Assembly: GCF_003807585.1 (NCBI RefSeq)
Contig: NZ_RMBX01000004.1
Span: forward strand, 310,001-374,000
From: Chitinophaga barathri
Lineage (GTDB): Bacteria > Bacteroidota > Bacteroidia > Chitinophagales > Chitinophagaceae
DNA length: 64,000 nt
Direction of reading: 5' to 3'
Shown: positions 52,877 through 59,652 of the stretch, piece after piece
Numbering within the stretch: position 1 is the stretch's first letter
How the letters are laid out: every line of letters begins with the position of its first letter
Notes under the pieces: model-generated
What the model saw: the letters and a program-made list of their open reading frames with translations, nothing else
What the model was told of the DNA's origin: nothing
Database searches by the model: none
Translations under genes and position numbers: made by a program

Positions 52877-53533
52877 TTAGAGTTTATATCCTGCTTTTAC
52901 TACCACATCAACGATGTTCTGGTAAGAGTATTGCATGTACTTGCCCAGGTTATCCGGGCGTATCCACTGGATGTCCATAATATCTTCTTCGATCTGGGGG
53001 ATGGTGAGTTCCGTGCCGGTAAAGTACATACGGTACCAGTAGCTGTGTTTCAGCACTTTTTTCTCTTTGAGGGGGTAATAATGGTAAGTTTCGGTGATGA
53101 GGTGGCCCAGCCGTACGTTCCGGAGGCCGGTTTCTTCCTGCACTTCGCGGAGGGCGCATTGTTCGAGGGTTTCCCCGTCATCCAGCTTGCCTTTGGGCAT
53201 ATCCCACTTACCCCGGCGGAACATCAGCAGCACCTCGCCGGTGGCATTGGTGATAAGGCCTCCCGCCGCGACAAACTCCGTAAAGTGACTTTTCACCTGC
53301 GCCAGCACGGTTTCGGGGTTTGGGCTCCGGAGCACGGCCATGGGCAGTTCGCCTTTGTCCAGCAGGCGGATGGTCTGGGCGGTCTCTTCGTCAGAAGGGG
53401 AAAAAAGGGTGGCGGCATTTACGAATTCGGGGGAGAGATGTTGTTGCAGACCGGCTATTACCAGCGGCTTTTCATTTATATATATATTAACGGGTGTTTC
53501 CATGCTGCAAAAATAATCCTTTGCATTATTCAT
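52877..53533 (-). CDS. NUDIX hydrolase
   Basis: Hydrolyses a nucleoside diphosphate linked to some other group. The 23-residue Nudix box is readable: G..DDGETLEQCALREVQEETG with E-REVQEETG giving the metal-binding glutamates. It follows MFRRGKWDMPKGKLD. The N-terminal 70 residues (INEKPLVIAGLQQHLSPEFV) are an extra domain of unknown role. Two starts are possible: 53533 (218 aa) or 53503 (METPVNIYINEK, 208 aa); the -7 element at 53508-53515 favours the latter. It is divergent from pyrE, as in many Bacteroidota. Confidence 0.93.
   Translation of the reverse strand: MNNAKDYFCSMETPVNIYINEKPLVIAGLQQHLSPEFVNAATLFSPSDEETAQTIRLLDKGELPMAVLRSPNPETVLAQVKSHFTEFVAAGGLITNATGEVLLMFRRGKWDMPKGKLDDGETLEQCALREVQEETGLRNVRLGHLITETYHYYPLKEKKVLKHSYWYRMYFTGTELTIPQIEEDIMDIQWIRPDNLGKYMQYSYQNIVDVVVKAGYKL
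53508..53515 (-). promoter_or_regulatory. Candidate -7 element of the NUDIX gene
   Basis: Reads TATTTTTG on the minus strand (exact TAnnTTTG). If used, transcription would begin at or close to the ATG at 53503, giving an almost leaderless mRNA. No -33 box is evident. Confidence 0.4.
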
Positions 53534-53535
53534 CG

Positions 53536-53543
53536 TACTTTTG
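53536..53543 (+). promoter_or_regulatory. Candidate -7 element of pyrE
   Basis: TACTTTTG matches TAnnTTTG exactly and ends 8 bp before the pyrE ATG. It lies back-to-back with the NUDIX -7 element in a 48-bp divergent gap. No -33 box at the standard distance (TTTG at 53520-53523 is too near). Confidence 0.4.
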
Positions 53544-53551
53544 CCCCCGTT

Positions 53552-54187
53552 ATGAATAATGTCAGCGAAAAACAGGTAGCTGAAAAGCTGCTCCAGATCC
53601 AGGCCGTGAAACTTAGCCCGGCTCAGCCCTTTACCTGGGCTTCAGGTTGGAAATCTCCGATCTATTGTGATAACCGCACGGTGTTATCTTATCCGTACGT
53701 TCGTGATTTTATCAAATCCGAGCTGTGCAACCTGGTATTTGAAACATTCCCGGACGCGGCCGTTATTGCCGGCGTGGCTACGGCGGGCATCCCGCATGGT
53801 GCAATGGTGGCGGATCAGCTGAAGCTGCCCTTTATTTATGTACGCTCCAAGCCGAAGGAACATGGCATGGGCAACCGGATCGAAGGCGTATTGCAGCCCG
53901 GGCAGCCCGTGGTGGTAGTGGAAGACCTGATCTCCACCGGCAAAAGCAGCCTGGAAGCCGTGCAGGCTATCCGTGAGGCAGGCGGCGAGGTGATCGGTAT
54001 GGTGTCTATCTTCAATTATGGGTTTGATATAGCCGTAAAAGCATTCGAAGCAGCAGGCGTACCGTTTAAATCCCTGAGCAATTACAGCGCCCTGATAGAA
54101 CTGGCGGTGGAAAAAGGCCAGGTATCCGCGGATGAGCAGGATACCCTGAACGCCTGGAGATCAGCTCCCGATGTATGGGGGAAATAA
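53552..54187 (+). CDS. pyrE: Orotate phosphoribosyltransferase
   Basis: Joins orotate and PRPP to orotidine-5'-phosphate in pyrimidine synthesis. The ATG at 53552 begins MNNVSEKQVAEKLLQIQAVK and gives 211 aa. FTWASGWKSPIYCDNRTVLS is the family's N-terminal signature, AGVATAGIPHGAMVAD follows, and the PRPP-binding motif is VVVVEDLISTGKSS near residue 125. The open frame extends leftward through the NUDIX gene in this frame, but the earlier part is a shadow. Normal length; nothing odd. The HMA-domain gene follows 53 bp later. Confidence 0.98.
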   Translation: MNNVSEKQVAEKLLQIQAVKLSPAQPFTWASGWKSPIYCDNRTVLSYPYVRDFIKSELCNLVFETFPDAAVIAGVATAGIPHGAMVADQLKLPFIYVRSKPKEHGMGNRIEGVLQPGQPVVVVEDLISTGKSSLEAVQAIREAGGEVIGMVSIFNYGFDIAVKAFEAAGVPFKSLSNYSALIELAVEKGQVSADEQDTLNAWRSAPDVWGK

Positions 54188-54240
54188 ACGGGATATATTT
54201 ACGTTTATTTGTATATTGTGAGTCTCTAAATAATCATGCT

Positions 54241-54615
54241 ATGCGTATCATTCAATTAATGCTGGTGTTCATGTTGTGCGGTGCAGGAGCTGCCATGGCC
54301 CAGGCTAACAAGCAGACGCTCGTTACGGCAAAGATCAAGGTGCCGACGGTGCAGTGCAATATGTGCAAGGATAAGATCCAGCGCTATTTCCTGAAAGAAG
54401 AAGGTGTAAAGAGTATGGTGGTGGACGTTAAAAAGAAAGAAGCTACTGTAAAATATTATACCGACCGTACGAATATCGAGAACATCAAGACCGGTATTGC
54501 CAATGCGGGTTATGATGCGGACGATGTGACGGCGAATGAAGATTCCTACAACGATCTGCCCAAGTGTTGCAAGAAACCGGAAGATGGCGGCGGGCCTGTG
54601 AAGAAAAAAGGATAA
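54241..54615 (+). CDS. Secreted heavy-metal-associated (HMA) domain protein
   Basis: A 124-aa exported protein. The signal peptide (MLVFMLCGAGAAMAQA) ends near residue 18. One HMA domain follows, about residues 30-100, with the metal motif CNMC (in TVQCNMCKDKIQRYF) and the strands VKSMVVDVKKKEATVKYYTD and IKTGIANAGYDADDVTANED. It carries copper(I) or another soft metal, and its signal peptide places it in the periplasm, unlike cytoplasmic CopZ. A second cysteine pair (KCCKKP) lies near the C-terminus, which is Gly/Lys-rich. No copper ATPase is adjacent. Confidence 0.92.
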   Translation: MRIIQLMLVFMLCGAGAAMAQANKQTLVTAKIKVPTVQCNMCKDKIQRYFLKEEGVKSMVVDVKKKEATVKYYTDRTNIENIKTGIANAGYDADDVTANEDSYNDLPKCCKKPEDGGGPVKKKG

Positions 54616-54635
54616 AAAGAAAGATATTGATGTTG

Positions 54636-54666
54636 GCCGTCCCGGTATTCCGGGGCGGTTTTTTTG
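54636..54666 (+). terminator. Terminator after the HMA gene
   Basis: GCCGTCCCGG (54636-54645) pairs with CCGGGGCGGT (54650-54659, two G-T pairs), followed by a run of T residues. Confidence 0.75.
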
Positions 54667-54669
54667 TGC

Positions 54670-55479
54670 CTATACTTCCCCGTCATCTTCTTCCTCTTCC
54701 TCAGCATATTCCCAATCGTCTGCTGTAGAAGCCCGCCATGCCTGGCCACCAAACGGTAAGCTAAACAGTTCATTTATTGACGGGTCAAGCCGGGTTACTT
54801 CCTCAAAGCTTACCAGAATTATATCCTTTCCGTCGGGTTCCGGGGTGGTGTGGAAATGCCAGGCACCGTCCTCATCGTGGTAAACAGACAGTACGGGATC
54901 ACCCTTTAATGCCTGTTTTGTGACAAAAACCGCCGTATTTCTTTCTTCATAAAATTTAAAATCCGTACTCCTGTCGAGCAAGGGTTGTTTGAATTTCCAG
55001 GCAGGATTAAACTCCGGATCCCATGGGAAATGGTGTTGTTTATCCGGCCAAACGAGCTGTAACAGGGGGAAATCGAATGTCATATCATAAAACCAGCCTG
55101 CATATCCTACATAATCCTGGTAATATTCTTTGTCCACCTCAAGGAACCGTATCTCAAAACCCTCCAGGAAACCGGTATAAGTTCTGTTCGCCGTCAGGGT
55201 TTCTCCTTTTTTGATAAGGTCGCAGGCATGGTTAAGAATGGATCCCATTACCGCAGGTTTTAAGCCGAAGCAGATCAGTTCCGGGTGCCCAAACTCCTTG
55301 TAAAGACCGATGGAATAAACAAAACCAGGCAGCGCATCTGTATTGATCTGTACCAGATGGCAGCCAAATTTTGAGATGTTATCGAGGATAGTTTGCCTGG
55401 CGTCCTGGCCGGAGGGGTCTTGAAGGTCTGACATCTTAATAGTTTGAGATGAATTACGCGGTTGTAAACTTGTCGTCAT
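54670..55479 (-). CDS. DUF4262 domain protein
   Basis: A 269-aa cytoplasmic protein. A later ATG at 55434 (MSDLQDPSGQD) gives 254 aa and is an equal start. The first 150 residues match DUF4262: ILDNISKFGCHLVQINTDAL, then PGFVYSIGLYKEFGHPELIC, then FLEVDKEYYQDYVGYAGWFY. The domain is found in many bacteria without known function. The C-terminal half (residues 165-255) adds a segment with VLSVYHDEDGAWHFHTTPEP and a very acidic tail (EEEEEDDGE). I see no catalytic motif. It is convergent with the HMA gene. Confidence 0.85.
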   Translation of the reverse strand: MTTSLQPRNSSQTIKMSDLQDPSGQDARQTILDNISKFGCHLVQINTDALPGFVYSIGLYKEFGHPELICFGLKPAVMGSILNHACDLIKKGETLTANRTYTGFLEGFEIRFLEVDKEYYQDYVGYAGWFYDMTFDFPLLQLVWPDKQHHFPWDPEFNPAWKFKQPLLDRSTDFKFYEERNTAVFVTKQALKGDPVLSVYHDEDGAWHFHTTPEPDGKDIILVSFEEVTRLDPSINELFSLPFGGQAWRASTADDWEYAEEEEEDDGEV

Positions 55480-55523
55480 AAGGACAAAGAAGGGGGGATT
55501 TTACGCTTGCCTGAACGATCCGA

Positions 55524-55979
55524 TCAGAAAAAATCCAATTTCTGTTTCGTTTCGCAACGGATCGGGAAGGGAAGAAAAACGCCTTTTTTACCCACTTTGC
55601 AGTTTCCGGATGCCTTAATCGTCACTTCTTTATTCCCCAGGGCGCCGAGCACATTTTTAAAAACGTTGCCCATTTCCACCTCCAGTTTCACCGGGAAATA
55701 AAAAGTGTCCCGCGCCGGGATATCGATCAGGGTATCCTGGAGGGAGTGGCCCACTTTTGTATCGTCCAGGAAAACGTCGAATTCCGCATCCTTCAGGCGG
55801 AGGGAAAAGTTGTTCGGGTTAAAATAAGCAAGCTCCATTTTAACGGTGCTTTTTGAAAAGCTCAGGCTCTCAAAATCGAAGCTGGCTACCCGGAGAAATT
55901 CCAGGTCCTTCATTTTATCGCAGGAGCTAAGACCTCCCCAAATGAGCACAATAACGAGACACCATTGAAACCGTTTCAT
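55524..55979 (-). CDS. LEA14-like lipoprotein
   Basis: A 151-aa lipoprotein with signal peptide and lipobox GGLSSC (Cys20). The mature part matches the LEA14/WHy beta-sandwich: VASFDFESLSFSKSTVKMEL, then YFNPNNFSLRLKDAEFDVFL, with the central NPN in the strand typical of the family, then DIPARDTFYFPVKLEVEMGN. In plants the domain is linked to desiccation, but in bacteria no role is established. It is 45 bp downstream of the DUF4262 gene's start on the same strand, but is transcribed first, so it is the upstream gene. Confidence 0.85.
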   Translation of the reverse strand: MKRFQWCLVIVLIWGGLSSCDKMKDLEFLRVASFDFESLSFSKSTVKMELAYFNPNNFSLRLKDAEFDVFLDDTKVGHSLQDTLIDIPARDTFYFPVKLEVEMGNVFKNVLGALGNKEVTIKASGNCKVGKKGVFLPFPIRCETKQKLDFF

Positions 55980-56137
55980 GAACTGCTGATTAAGAATTTT
56001 ATCAAACCTACGAAACTCCCTCTAAACAATACGTTAAAGATTCCTTTTTGGAAGGCTGGGAGCGGGCCTCCTACTTCACATTTTACTTCAAATAAAAACG
56101 AGTCAAAATCAATCATTTTTCTCACTAAGAACTTTAG

Positions 56138-56145
56138 TATTTTTG
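56138..56145 (+). promoter_or_regulatory. Candidate -7 element upstream of mini-ORF and WbqC gene
   Basis: TATTTTTG matches TAnnTTTG exactly in the AT-rich 340-bp gap 55980-56319. No -33 box at the standard distance. A transcript would carry about 85 bases before the mini-ORF. Confidence 0.35.
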
Positions 56146-56233
56146 TTGACTTTTAGAATTCAGCTTAAAGTAGCGGTTTACTAAAGTAAATAGCATATTT
56201 AATATAATTCTATGAACTGCATTTCAATAAATT

Positions 56234-56323
56234 ATGCCGTTACACCAAGAGCTTAACATTAAATTTCAAACAACAGGTTTTGATCGTTTTTACACTCGCA
56301 AAAGTTCAAAAGTGACTATATGA
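56234..56323 (+). CDS. Possible 29-residue leader ORF overlapping the WbqC start
   Basis: ATG at 56234 opens a frame of 29 residues (begins MPLHQELNIKFQ, ends SSKVTI). Its TGA stop (56321-56323) overlaps the ATG of the next gene at 56320 as ATGA, the arrangement of translational coupling. It is basic, with no membrane segment. It may be a regulatory leader peptide or chance: the stretch is AT-rich and has no ribosome-binding site in the usual sense. No other gene is known to me with this sequence. Confidence 0.3.
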   Translation: MPLHQELNIKFQTTGFDRFYTRKSSKVTI

Positions 56324-56952
56324 CAGAAGTAGCCAATTCAAAAACATTACTAATTGAAAGTCAATATTTTCCATCAATTTATTTTTATAAAACTTTAATT
56401 GAAGGGCAAATATTACAAATAGAGAGATATGAGCACTACCAGAAGGTGAGTTTCAGGAACCGTTGTTACATCGCCGGGCCAAACGGCGTCATACTTTTGA
56501 GCGTTCCCCTTTCGAAAGGAAAAAATCAGCGGACGGTGATGAAGGACGTCCGGATCAGTAATGAAGAAAACTGGCAGGGTCTCCATTGGAAGACCCTCAC
56601 TTCGGCTTACCGCCGGTCACCCTTTTTTGAATACTTCGAACCGGAGCTGGAAGGTTTGTACGAACGCCGGTTCGATTTTTTGCTGGACTGGAATATGGCC
56701 TGCCTGGAATGGGCGAACAAAGCTTTGGGGATCAGCCCGGAGATCAGGCTGACCGATTCCTTCCAGAAAACCTACGACCCGGCGGCGGGTATCATCGATA
56801 AAAGGGATCATATGGTGCCTGGTCAGCTGCCGGCTGCGGGAGCCCCGGAATACACCCAGGTGTTCGGGGAAAGAACCGGCTTTTTCCCGAACCTTAGCAT
56901 TCTCGATCTGTTATTCTGTGAAGGAAAAAGGGGACTGGAACTATTAAAATGA
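56320..56952 (+). CDS. WbqC family protein
   Basis: A 210-aa protein of the WbqC-like family, found near surface-polysaccharide genes and elsewhere; its enzymatic role is not settled. The pattern is LIESQYFPSIYFYKTLIEGQ, ERYEHYQKVSFRNRCYIAGP, LLSVPLSKGKNQRTVMKDVR and WQGLHWKTLTSAYRRSPFFE, all blocks of the family. The first 40 codons are strikingly AT-rich (about 56320-56435) and the rest returns to the GC-rich usage of the window. No polysaccharide gene lies beside it. It overlaps a mini-ORF by 4 bp. Confidence 0.88.
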   Translation: MTEVANSKTLLIESQYFPSIYFYKTLIEGQILQIERYEHYQKVSFRNRCYIAGPNGVILLSVPLSKGKNQRTVMKDVRISNEENWQGLHWKTLTSAYRRSPFFEYFEPELEGLYERRFDFLLDWNMACLEWANKALGISPEIRLTDSFQKTYDPAAGIIDKRDHMVPGQLPAAGAPEYTQVFGERTGFFPNLSILDLLFCEGKRGLELLK

Positions 56953-57107
56953 TTCTGAAGCAATTGTAATATTCCTGTCATGCTCTTATATATGAGGGAT
57001 AAAGCTTCTGGATGATTGATATTTTAATTGAACATAAATGCATTCAATGAATTAAAAATCAGTGAATTAATCTAGTTTTCCACCTTTCATAAAAAAGAGG
57101 GAAAATT

Positions 57108-57141
57108 TTTGGATTTCCATTGGAACAAAATAGTAGATTTG
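57108..57141 (+). promoter_or_regulatory. Promoter of the arginine decarboxylase gene
   Basis: TTTG (57108-57111), a 22-bp spacer and TAGATTTG (57134-57141) match both boxes exactly. The leader is about 110 bases. The rest of the 304-bp gap 56953-57256 is AT-rich with no ORF or repeat I can support. Confidence 0.65.
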
Positions 57142-57256
57142 CATCCGATTTTGCTGGTCAAACGACTTACGTAGGTGTATAAACCAGAAGTTTCCAGCTC
57201 ATTTATACTGTAGTTTAAGTTTTATTACTAACTCTAAAATTCATTCACAGCGTTAA

Positions 57257-58654
57257 ATGAACAACACCTACACGGACCTCGTTAACCAAACCTTCGAGTT
57301 CCCCCAGGAGGGTTTCGAAGTGAAGGAAAACAACCTGATATTTAACGGGTTGGATATCCGGGCCCTGATCGATAAGTACGGGACGCCTTTCAAACTGACC
57401 TATCTTCCCAAGATCGGGATGCAGGTGAACAGGGCGAAAAAGATGTTCCATGATGCGATCAAAAAGAACCGGTACGATGGCAATTATTATTATTGTTATT
57501 GCACCAAAAGTTCTCACTTCTCCTTTATAATGGAGGAGACCCTGAAGCACGATGTGCATATCGAAACCTCCTTTGCCTACGATATTGACATTATCAATAA
57601 ACTGTACGAGAGGAAAAAGATTTCGAAAGACACGTTCATCATCTGCAACGGTTATAAGACCAAAACTTATACCCGGAGCATAGCCAAACTGGTGAATAGC
57701 GGTTTTACCAACGTAATACCCGTGCTGGACAATAAAGAAGAGCTGGAGGACTATTCCAAGTTCGTTCGCGGCAAGGAACCCCTGAAACTCGGGATCCGGA
57801 TCGCGGCGGAAGAGGAGCCGACATTCGACTTTTATACCTCCCGTTTGGGCGTAGCCCCCCGCGACATCCTCGAGTTTTACGTGGACAAGCTGAAGGGCAA
57901 TCCGAAGTTTGAGCTGAAAATGCTCCACTTCTTTATGAACAAGGGGATTAAGGATGATATATTTTACTGGAGCCAGTTCAACAAAGTGTTGAACCTCTAT
58001 TGCCAGCTGAAGAAGATTGCTCCCGAACTGGAGAGCATCAACCTCGGCGGCGGCTTCCCGATCAAACACTCCCTCGGGTTCGACTACGATTACGCTTATA
58101 TCGTAAACGAGATCGTGGCCAACATCAAGAGCGTTTGTAAAAAGAACAAAGTGCCCGTTCCGGACATTTACACGGAATTCGGGTCGTTCACAGTGGGAGA
58201 GAGCGGCGCGGTGATCTACAGCGTACTGGGTGAAAAACAGCAGAATGACCGTGAGGCCTGGTATATGATAGACAGTTCTTTCATTACCACGCTGCCGGAT
58301 ACCTGGGGCATAGGGGAGAAATTCCTGATGCTGCCTATCAACAAATGGGACCAGGAATACCAGGAGGTGCATCTTGGAGGGCTTACCTGCGACGGGTACG
58401 ACTTCTACACCTCGGAAGAGCACATCAACGCCGTGTTCCTTCCGAAGCTGACCAACGGAGAGCCGCTGTATATCGGTTTCTTCCACACCGGCGCCTACCA
58501 GGATCAGCTGAGCGGGTACGGGGGCATCAAGCACTGCCTGATCCCTTCCCCCAAACACGTGATCGTGGGGTACGACAAAAACGGACAATTAAAAGATTGG
58601 TTATATGCCAAAGAGCAAACCGCTCAAAGCATGTTGAAAATTTTGGGTTATTAA
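57257..58654 (+). CDS. speA: Arginine decarboxylase, fold III PLP-dependent (Flavobacteria/Chitinophaga type)
   Basis: A 465-aa alanine-racemase-fold decarboxylase, expected to make agmatine from arginine for polyamine synthesis. The PLP lysine is Lys84 in YYYCYCTKSSHFSF. The glycine-rich phosphate loop is LGGGFPIKHSLGFDYDYAY, and FGSFTVGESGAVIYSVLGEK and YIGFFHTGAYQDQLSGYGG are downstream landmarks (the latter provides the second-subunit residues). It is much shorter than E. coli SpeA (about 630-660 aa). The arginine assignment is from my recall of annotated homologues; related carboxynorspermidine or diaminopimelate decarboxylases share the fold. No agmatinase gene follows here. Confidence 0.82.
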   Translation: MNNTYTDLVNQTFEFPQEGFEVKENNLIFNGLDIRALIDKYGTPFKLTYLPKIGMQVNRAKKMFHDAIKKNRYDGNYYYCYCTKSSHFSFIMEETLKHDVHIETSFAYDIDIINKLYERKKISKDTFIICNGYKTKTYTRSIAKLVNSGFTNVIPVLDNKEELEDYSKFVRGKEPLKLGIRIAAEEEPTFDFYTSRLGVAPRDILEFYVDKLKGNPKFELKMLHFFMNKGIKDDIFYWSQFNKVLNLYCQLKKIAPELESINLGGGFPIKHSLGFDYDYAYIVNEIVANIKSVCKKNKVPVPDIYTEFGSFTVGESGAVIYSVLGEKQQNDREAWYMIDSSFITTLPDTWGIGEKFLMLPINKWDQEYQEVHLGGLTCDGYDFYTSEEHINAVFLPKLTNGEPLYIGFFHTGAYQDQLSGYGGIKHCLIPSPKHVIVGYDKNGQLKDWLYAKEQTAQSMLKILGY

Positions 58655-58677
58655 AAAAATGGGTTAGTAATCCACTT

Positions 58678-58714
58678 AAAAACCCTCCGGTTCTCCGGAG
58701 GGTTTCTTTTTTTA
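58678..58714 (+). terminator. Terminator after the decarboxylase gene
   Basis: AACCCTCCGG (58681-58690) and CCGGAGGGTT (58695-58704) form a perfect 10-bp stem with a TTCT loop and a T-run. Confidence 0.92.
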
Positions 58715-59185
58715 TAGCGGTTATAACCCGGTGCAACCGTTCGTACCAAAACGGCCGGTATTCCCAAAGGGGTTCAGTAATTTAAGTAAGGATAACCCGA
58801 CGACTACGTTCTCTTTCCGCCCCTTTCGTTTTACGGAACCTGACTATCACATAATTGAATAGGCTCTCCACCCGGAGAGCCTACAATTTCATAGGATAGA
58901 TCGATCCAACATTCATAGCAAGGGAATAAACGGAATACGAGGTATAAGGCAAAAGGGACAATTCACGGTACAAGGTAAATGGAACAAATCATGGCATAAG
59001 GAAAAAGGAAATCTCAAGGTATCGGGCAATAGGTTACGATTAATTGCTTCATTCAAAATTAGTTCGCCGGAATCCGATTGCAAATACCACTTAGTTGTAT
59101 CTTTTAACAACTTTTTTACACAAAATGCGTTGCGCTACTTTTTATTCCATACCCGATAATATTAAATTAGGCTGATTTATCTATT
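58715..59185. other. 471-bp intergenic region before the NTF2-like gene
   Basis: Contains a hairpin TAGGCTCTCC (58860-58869) / GGAGAGCCTA (58874-58883) without a T-run, a tandem repeat array at 58941-59040, and AT-rich sequence near 59041-59185 before the ATG. I see no ORF I can support and no RNA gene. The region has no other clear signal. Confidence 0.55.
58941..59040. repeat. Imperfect tandem repeat, about 26-bp period, four units
   Basis: Units start at 58941, 58967, 58993 and 59018 with GGTATAAGG, GGTACAAGG, GGCATAAGG and GGTATCGGG. Each is followed by an A/G-rich stretch with AAAAGGGAC, AAATGGAAC or AAAAAGGAAA. The first two units are 26 bp, the third 25 bp and the fourth partial. A weaker copy may precede at about 58919-58940. 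Not in an ORF. Confidence 0.65.
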
Positions 59186-59647
59186 ATGAAATACTTGCAT
59201 CTCATCCCGTTCGTTTTATTAATTATATGTTCCCGCCCGGCGGCAGCACAGCATTCAGAGGAAGAATCTGTAAAAAGTGCCATCCGTCAGCTATTTGAAG
59301 GAATGAAACGTGGGGACAGCGCGATGGTAAAGGCTGTGTTCTATGAAAACCCTGTAATGCAGACCGCGCTTACCACCAAAGACGGTACCCTGAAACTGGT
59401 CACCGCTTCCCTTGAAAAATTTCTAACAGCAGTAGGTACGCCTCACACGGACGTGTGGGATGAGCGGATTACGTTTAGCAAGGTTTTAGTGGACGGCCCG
59501 CTCGCAAGTGTCTGGACGCCATACTCGTTTTACCTCAACGACAAGTTCTCCCATTGCGGGGTCAATTCCTTTCAATTATTCAAAAGCCCGGAAGGATGGA
59601 AGATCATTTACCTGGTGGATACGCGAAGAAAAGATAACTGCCTGTAA
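59186..59647 (+). CDS. Secreted NTF2-like protein (lumazine-binding-like family)
   Basis: A 153-aa exported protein; the signal peptide ends RPAAAQHS near residue 23. The mature part has the cone-shaped NTF2-like pattern: an N-terminal helix pair (SVKSAIRQLFEGMKRGDSAM) and then the strand order VKAVFYENPVMQTALTTKDG, TPHTDVWDERITFSKVLVDG, LASVWTPYSFYLNDKFSHCG and VNSFQLFKSPEGWKIIYLVD. This resembles PF12893 (putative lumazine-binding) and SnoaL-like proteins. Catalytic residues are not evident and the ligand is unknown. Convergent with the membrane-protein gene, with only 5 bp between the stops. Confidence 0.82.
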   Translation: MKYLHLIPFVLLIICSRPAAAQHSEEESVKSAIRQLFEGMKRGDSAMVKAVFYENPVMQTALTTKDGTLKLVTASLEKFLTAVGTPHTDVWDERITFSKVLVDGPLASVWTPYSFYLNDKFSHCGVNSFQLFKSPEGWKIIYLVDTRRKDNCL

Positions 59648-59652
59648 AGGAT

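Noticed and set aside
52475..53551. Extension of the pyrE frame 359 codons to the left
   Set aside because: The frame runs antisense through the NUDIX and methyltransferase genes. The family's N-terminus starts at 53552.
57245..58588. 447-codon minus-strand frame opposite the decarboxylase gene
   Set aside because: The plus-strand gene has the PLP lysine and a clear promoter and terminator. The minus frame has no recognisable domain.
58860..58883. tRNA- or riboswitch-like structure around the hairpin before the NTF2-like gene
   Set aside because: The 10-bp stem stands alone; no cloverleaf or conserved loop can be drawn around it, and no T-run makes it a terminator.
58941..59040. CRISPR array
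   Set aside because: The 26-bp units are adjacent without unique spacers, and no cas gene is in the window.
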